Shown here in pieces: positions 59,284 to 64,000 of a stretch of DNA of 64,000 nt. The DNA lies in NCBI RefSeq assembly GCF_020520425.1, contig NC_079487.1:132454385-132518384 (forward strand), written 5' to 3'. The notes under the pieces are model-generated. The model was not told the origin of the DNA. It saw nothing but the letters and a program-made list of their open reading frames with translations, and ran no database searches. A program made the translations under genes and the position numbers. This stretch comes from Spinacia oleracea (taxonomy: Eukaryota > Streptophyta > Magnoliopsida > Caryophyllales > Amaranthaceae). The stretch's first letter is position 1. Each line of letters begins with the position of its first letter.

Positions 59284-59482
59284 GATCATCTCCAACAACA
59301 TGCATTAGCTTGTCATGCCACATTTTCTTTTAAATTTTTTATTTCATTAGCCAAACTTTTTTCAAGCAAATTAGTTTGTCCAATCTAATTTTACATTTCA
59401 ATTCGAATGGTCAAGCTAATAACTTAGAATTTCTAAATATCGCAAGCAAGTCCCTAATTAAATACAACCATTGAAGTTGCTC
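59284..59482. mobile_element. Tourist-like MITE (GAGCATCTCC family), copy 2
   Basis: Left GATCATCTCCAACAACATG, right CCATTGAAGTTGCTC, with TTA/TAA flanks. The interior shares CATTAGCTTGTCATGCCACAT with the copy at 13913 (in inverse). Confidence 0.6.
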
Positions 59483-60541
59483 TAATATGATCGATGAGTA
59501 AACTCAAAATAACACATTTTACCTAGTTAGCCAATTTGCAGCACGTTGAGCATCGCTAATAGATTATGTAAATGATCTTGGAAAATCTCGTATATTTGTA
59601 TATAATATCATATATTATTATTTGGTGTATTATAACATTATTTGTTATCTAAATGTATGCTTGTATAAAGAGGTTAATGAAATCTATCAAAGGCTTAATT
59701 ATTCTCTTTCAAAGTTCTACGATCCAGCAAGATTTCAAGTAGCCTGGTTGTACTTTTTTCGTGTACGGAGAATTATCAATTCATGCAACTCTCTTAATTG
59801 AAACCTTAGAAAATTAAGTCGTTGTCACAATATTTGGTGCAACCGTTGTCTTTACTTTTTTTAATTTGAGAAACTAATATCAAATACAATAAGATAGTGT
59901 TTGGATACAATCATTTCATTTGAAATGAGTCATTTAAAATCTGTAATTCAAATACCGGAATTCAATTCCAAATACTATGTTTGGGTAAAACTAGAAATGC
60001 CAATAATTCGCTAGTAAATCTCACCCAAGTACATAAAAAATGTGGCTCATTCGCACCCGAAAAAAAAAATTGATCTTTTAAAACGCTCTCCGCTTTAGTA
60101 ATAAAGGAGTTGTGAGTTGTGACAGAACTTTGTGTGCATTCGGTGTTGAGCTTGACTCCTAACAAGCACAATTTTCTTTTTTTTAATCCAATATTTTTAA
60201 CGTTTCGCCCCAACAAATAATTTATGATAAAAATTTCTAGAAAATAATGAGTAAATGGAAACTTAAAATCATACTCATAACAAGATTCGAAATCACAAAA
60301 TCAACTAAAAATAAAAATAATTATTATGACTAAGAACTCAACTTAAATAGAAACGATAACAATGATAAGAAACTAATTTAACCCTGAAAAAAATTTCCTA
60401 AAACTATTTAAAAAAAAAACCAACAATAAAAAATTATTCTCAATATAGCATGAAATATATGCTATATTTCCAACAATAACGCTAGTCGTCCTTAAAAACT
60501 CCTACAAAAACAAATGAAAAAATAAATAGCTTCTCTTCTCA
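59483..60541. other. Intergenic DNA and 3' flank of the prolamin-like gene
   Basis: AT-rich with no supported gene; the last hundred bases are the probable 3' UTR of the minus-strand gene. Confidence 0.4.
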
Positions 60542-60931
60542 TCACTTAGAGCAGTGACTCTTAGCGAGTTTGAAAATGGCGGAGTGGTGAGCCTTAAAGA
60601 TAGGGCAAGCCTTTCCAAGCTTATGTAAGGCGGCGCAACAATCTTGACTAAAGGTAATCTTGTGTGACTTATAGTAATTCTTAAGATCTTTCGAGCAAGC
60701 CTTCAAATGGGTGTTGTGGACCGCCTTGTAACACTTCTTCGTGGCGGCGTTGTGGTTGTTGTTGAAGTGAGGTGCGGTGGTTGGAGGGTGTGGGAACAAC
60801 ATATCGGTGAAACCCGCAATATTGTTGTTGATGTAGTTATCATTATCGTTATCGTGATCGATGCTTAGTTCGTGTGCTCGTGCCATTGTAATGGCAGCGA
60901 ACAAGGCTAGAGTGGCGAAAATAAACTTCAT
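60542..60931 (-). CDS. Secreted prolamin-like (ECA1 gametogenesis-related type) protein
   Basis: Intronless, 129 aa. A clear signal peptide occupies residues 1-19 (MKFIFATLALFAAITMARA). A variable Asp/Asn/His-rich segment follows (20-62). The C-terminal domain has six cysteines: C67, C79, the CC pair C98-C99, C109 and C127. The C-x11-C-x18-CC-x9-C-x17-C layout fits the prolamin-like/ECA1 family (PF05617 type), which includes egg-cell-secreted EC1 proteins and other small secreted reproductive or tissue-specific peptides. It is not a close EC1 by eye. A TATA box at 61047-61040 supports the start. Function would be extracellular and is not known further. Confidence 0.8.
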   Translation of the reverse strand: MKFIFATLALFAAITMARAHELSIDHDNDNDNYINNNIAGFTDMLFPHPPTTAPHFNNNHNAATKKCYKAVHNTHLKACSKDLKNYYKSHKITFSQDCCAALHKLGKACPIFKAHHSAIFKLAKSHCSK

Positions 60932-61039
60932 TTTTGGATGAGTGTAAGTTTTTGTTGTAGGGTTTGGAAATGAGGAGGATTGATTTAATTGTAATTTGTG
61001 ATGTAATTTGTGATGTTTAAGAATGAGGGTTTGGAGGGG

Positions 61040-61047
61040 TATTTATA
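61040..61047 (-). promoter_or_regulatory. TATA box of the prolamin-like gene
   Basis: TATAAATA read on the minus strand, about 110 bp before the ATG, giving an estimated leader of about 80 nt. Confidence 0.6.
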
Positions 61048-62344
61048 GTGTGTTAAGAAGCTTAATAAGATTGAAAATTTCAAGTAAATTTGCGAGAAAT
61101 AAGTGGAAGTTGGTGTGACATCCCCTAAAATGTTGTGTTTGAAATTGTCAGTAGTAAGACTAGGACTAGCTCTTAACAATTACGGAGTAATTGATAAATG
61201 AATTCTCAAATGTTTAATTATTTACTTTTGCTAATTAATAAATAACAAAATAAAACATTGATTTGGAATGATTTGTTAAAAGGGTTTTAGCGTTATATTT
61301 TCCCAACTTAAGTATTTTTTATCTCCTAAAATCGCACTAATCACTTTATAATCCAAATAAATAATAATTTTTTTTTATTTTTCCAACAATCGTTGATAAA
61401 AATTGATTTTATTTTATTGAACACTTCGTTTAAATAAATTTTCAGAACAGAAAATAAAAATAAAAATTTATTCTCATCCGTGCGTTGCCCGAGACCTAAC
61501 ATAGTTAATAAATAAATGAGTGTGGACAAAATCGTGTGATATTCTTGTAAGAATCTGGGAAAGAAACAAGTTACTGTCTTAAATAGATAAGTTAACAATG
61601 AAAGTGAAAGTTTTATCTAATAAAAAGTCAAGATTCTACCAAATAATAAAATAATACAACTATAAACGACTAACTAAAAAAAATTATTTTCTTTTTTAAA
61701 TGGGTCTGCGGGTTTACACCCACGACAAATATTATCTCGCTCATGTCCACTCGTTATCATTAACTAGGCGAACTAAGTCCGTCCAATTTTTTTTTTGCCC
61801 AAATCGTTGTTCAAGACCGCTATTTGAACGGGTCGGATGGGTCGGGCTTAGCGGGATGGAGCGGGCTTAACGGATCGCCCCGCCCATGATCAACTCTACT
61901 ATCGAATGGAAATGGTGTTACAATAAACTTATAAACCCAGTGTACTTTCGGTCAGACATGTCAAGATTTTTGGTGTCAAAAAGCCCTCAAATGTAATAGT
62001 CACACAAATGGGGGTTTGAATTTATCAAGATTCGAATTAAGAAATGAAATTGGATCTGATTCAACCCAACTCCCACACCTACTTGTATGGTGCACCCCAA
62101 GTTTGGTCACGATGTATGGTGCACCTCGAGTATGGTCACGATAATGACTATGAATTGAATTGATATTTTGTATAAAATACTATAGAGATCGAAAAGACAA
62201 CTAAGAAACTATTAATGCATGTAAGAAACTTAAAAAAAGAAAATAACCATCTTGATAAGGATACAAACACAAATATCAAACTAGGATTTGCATACTTCAA
62301 TTTCCACCAAAAAATGTAGTCTTATTTAATATTAGTTGCAAAAG
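61048..62344. other. Intergenic DNA with element remnants
   Basis: About 61690-61890 carries GGGTCGGGCTTAGCGGG-type sequence, like the GC-rich arms of hAT MITEs but without ends. A Helitron-like CATCCGTGCGTTGCCCGAG lies at about 61478. A short tandem phrase (TATGGTGCACCCCAAG / TATGGTGCACCTCGAG) lies near 62085-62125. No gene. Confidence 0.4.
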
Positions 62345-63060
62345 CAACGGCGGATCTTCCATGGGGGCCAGTTGGGGCCTGACCCCTGTTAGCCCAAAAG
62401 AAAAATATATATCTAAAAGCAGGCCCTGTTAGCCCAAAAGAAAAATATATATCTAAAAGCCCAAATGAAATAAATAAAACCCAGCTAATTTATTCTCTTT
62501 CTTATATTTATGGCTTTGACCAAATATAGGATACGGCCCACTTCTTTTTGTCATTTGCTTTTGGGGTTTTGATTGAATTGGTGGGTCCACGGTGACGTAG
62601 CAACCCCACCCCAACTTCTTCCTTTCTTTTTTTTTTATTATTATTTTTACTTTTGCTAACACTAGTAGTTCTTGTTATTCATTCATCAATTTTTCTTAAG
62701 CCACACATTCTCAATCTTGCCTCCTGCTATACTCTGTATTTTTTACGGATAAATTAGTAATTTAGTTTTTATATCATAAATCGTAAATTCCAAGTATTAT
62801 AATGAATAAAAATTGTGGTAAAAACTATATGCATTACTATAATTGTGCCTCTGAGAAACTTGTTACAATGTTTAATTATAATATATAGTCTTCGATTGTG
62901 CGTTAAAAAGAGGAACTTATTTAATATTTATTGTTTCTAGAGGATTACAATGTTTTGTATGCTCTAATAATATAGTATGTATTACTCCGTATATTCGCAT
63001 TTATTTAGTGATCAAAATATTTGTGGCCCCTGGAAGAAAATTCTTCAAGATCCGCCACTG
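62345..63060. mobile_element. Non-autonomous hAT-like element (GGCGGATC ends)
   Basis: Ends CAACGGCGGATCTTCC and the inverse AAGATCCGCCACTG, flanked by the exact 8-bp duplication TGCAAAAG (62337-62344, 63061-63068). The left arm contains a tandem duplication of about 38 bp (CCCTGTTAGCCCAAAAG twice, about 62384 and 62423). 716 bp. Confidence 0.8.
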
Positions 63061-63185
63061 TGCAAAAGGATCCAACTTTCCGATCTCTCTTACAACCAAA
63101 ATAGTATATCATTCAGTTTAACTCGTATATATCCCAAATATTAATTTGACTAAGAACCATACTAATTCATACTTAATTATGTTAA

Positions 63186-63805
63186 TTAGAAGTTTTTGCT
63201 TCCTTCAAATGTTTGGCCAAATTGCCAATTAGCCGGTACGACGTTATTGGATTGCACAATTTTACCATCACTAGTAGTCACTTGGAATGACAAACTTTGC
63301 CCTATCAAATTTTTCGTGAATTGCCAATTTTGACCCCAATTACGTGTCATTTGCATCCAATTTGGGGAATTTGACGGCTTAATCTTAACATCTGCAACAT
63401 TTCCAACACCTCCAACATTAAACACTAATACAAGGTACCAACCTTGATTCCCTTGTAGTAGGAATTTCAAGCCACCCTTCCTAACACAAGGAACTCGGCG
63501 AAATCTTACAGGTACAATCCCGGCTTTGTATTCCGCAATTGTTAAGAACATCTTAAGTGATAGATCGAAGTGTTTTTGAGGAGGATTACACCAAATATCG
63601 ACTGTTTTTGTGTAATTAGGGGGGCAGAAGTTTGTGGCTGTGATCCTAATAGTATTATGGCTGGGTTTGCACCATTTGGAGTTTATGCATTGTATCTCAT
63701 AACACGATCCACATGCCGATCCATTGTTGAATAATGCCGTGCTTAATGCTGCTGTTTCAAGGCCGTAACCTTGTGAGTATAGATCTTTATACCCACAAGC
63801 ACCAT
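63186..63805 (-). CDS. Alpha-expansin, last exon (partial)
   Basis: The exon runs from the acceptor TTTCAG|AT (63805) to the TAG-type stop at 63186, 205 codons. The first exon with the signal peptide lies beyond the right edge. Domain 1 (GH45-like fold) has GACGYKDLYSQGYG, the Cys series with SACGSCYEIQC, TATNFCPPN and the HFDLS motif. Domain 2 (CBM63) has VPVRFRRVPC, NVGGVGNVADV, NWGQNWQF and the QSLSFQVTTSDG end. Expansins loosen cell walls without hydrolysis during growth. The loop after NFCPPN is shortened (NYTKTVDIWCNPP where most have a longer Gly/Asp-rich stretch), and the C-terminus is FEGSKNF rather than the common GGQF. No second intron is present. Confidence 0.9.
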
Positions 63806-64000
63806 CTGAAATCAACTCAAAATAAGTTAGCAAATGTAATTTCACAACAATGCATGACTACCCAATAATCACTTTAATTTTGCAATTTATGTATGAGGAA
63901 TTTGTCTTTTAATAGTCAAATTTCGACTCAAACTGATGATTAGAGACAGAAAGTTAAAACTCCTGAGATGGAATTTGGCCAATGGGCGCACTATAGAATT
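63806..64000. other. Expansin intron
   Basis: AT-rich intron sequence upstream of the last expansin exon; no ATG-bearing first exon is seen before the window ends. Confidence 0.5.

Overview
The window is nuclear DNA of a flowering plant. It is AT-rich, has long introns with GT-AG borders, short intergenic gene islands separated by transposon-rich deserts, and plant-only families (LBD, BBX, expansin, F-box/kelch, ECA1/prolamin-like, FAR1). The nonamer TACGGAGTA/TACTCCGTA is strikingly frequent. I associate this with Caryophyllales genomes (spinach/beet/amaranth group), but the species cannot be fixed from the window.

Layout. 0-4 kb: 5' part of a KH-domain RNA-binding protein gene (minus strand, runs off the left edge). 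4.3-10 kb: a cluster of transposon-type spliced genes, all on the minus strand. It holds a tiny 59-aa gene, a GRF-zinc-finger/coiled-coil/TM protein, a protein of the transposon-associated Ulp1/DUF1985-like type, and a chimera joining a FAR1 domain to a captured RAD51/XRCC3-like fragment. A 0.39 kb direct repeat lies 3' of two of these genes. 10-25 kb: a gene desert packed with small non-autonomous DNA transposons (hAT, Tourist/Harbinger, Stowaway, Mutator-type, CACTA, Helitron), many with exact target-site duplications (TSDs) readable by eye. 25.8-26.6 kb: an intronless BBX32-like B-box gene. 26.6-38.7 kb: another desert with nested elements, a polyadenylated retroposon and a solo LTR. 38.7-43.3 kb: a nine-exon plastid-type pyridoxamine 5'-phosphate-oxidase-fold (FMN-binding split barrel) protein gene. 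46.8-48.2 kb: an LBD transcription factor gene. 49.8-53.1 kb: an F-box/kelch gene. 54.2-58.6 kb: a membrane-anchored kelch-repeat gene, convergent with the F-box gene. 60.5-60.9 kb: a small secreted prolamin-like cysteine-rich protein gene. 63.2 kb to the right edge: last exon of an alpha-expansin gene.

How the genes relate. The host genes are ordinary single-function plant genes and do not form a pathway. The order BBX32-like, PNPOx-like, F-box/kelch, kelch mirrors what I recall of two Arabidopsis neighbourhoods (At3g21140/At3g21150 and At1g51540/51550/51560), so this looks like a conserved ancestral block expanded by transposons. The most unusual material is the chimeric transposon gene cluster at 4.3-10 kb. 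Next are a hairpin-rich Mutator-type element inside an intron of the PNPOx gene, a GC-AG intron in the same gene, and the nested Tourist element at 28.2-30.0 kb. I found no CRISPR array, rRNA or convincing tRNA gene, as expected for plant nuclear DNA.
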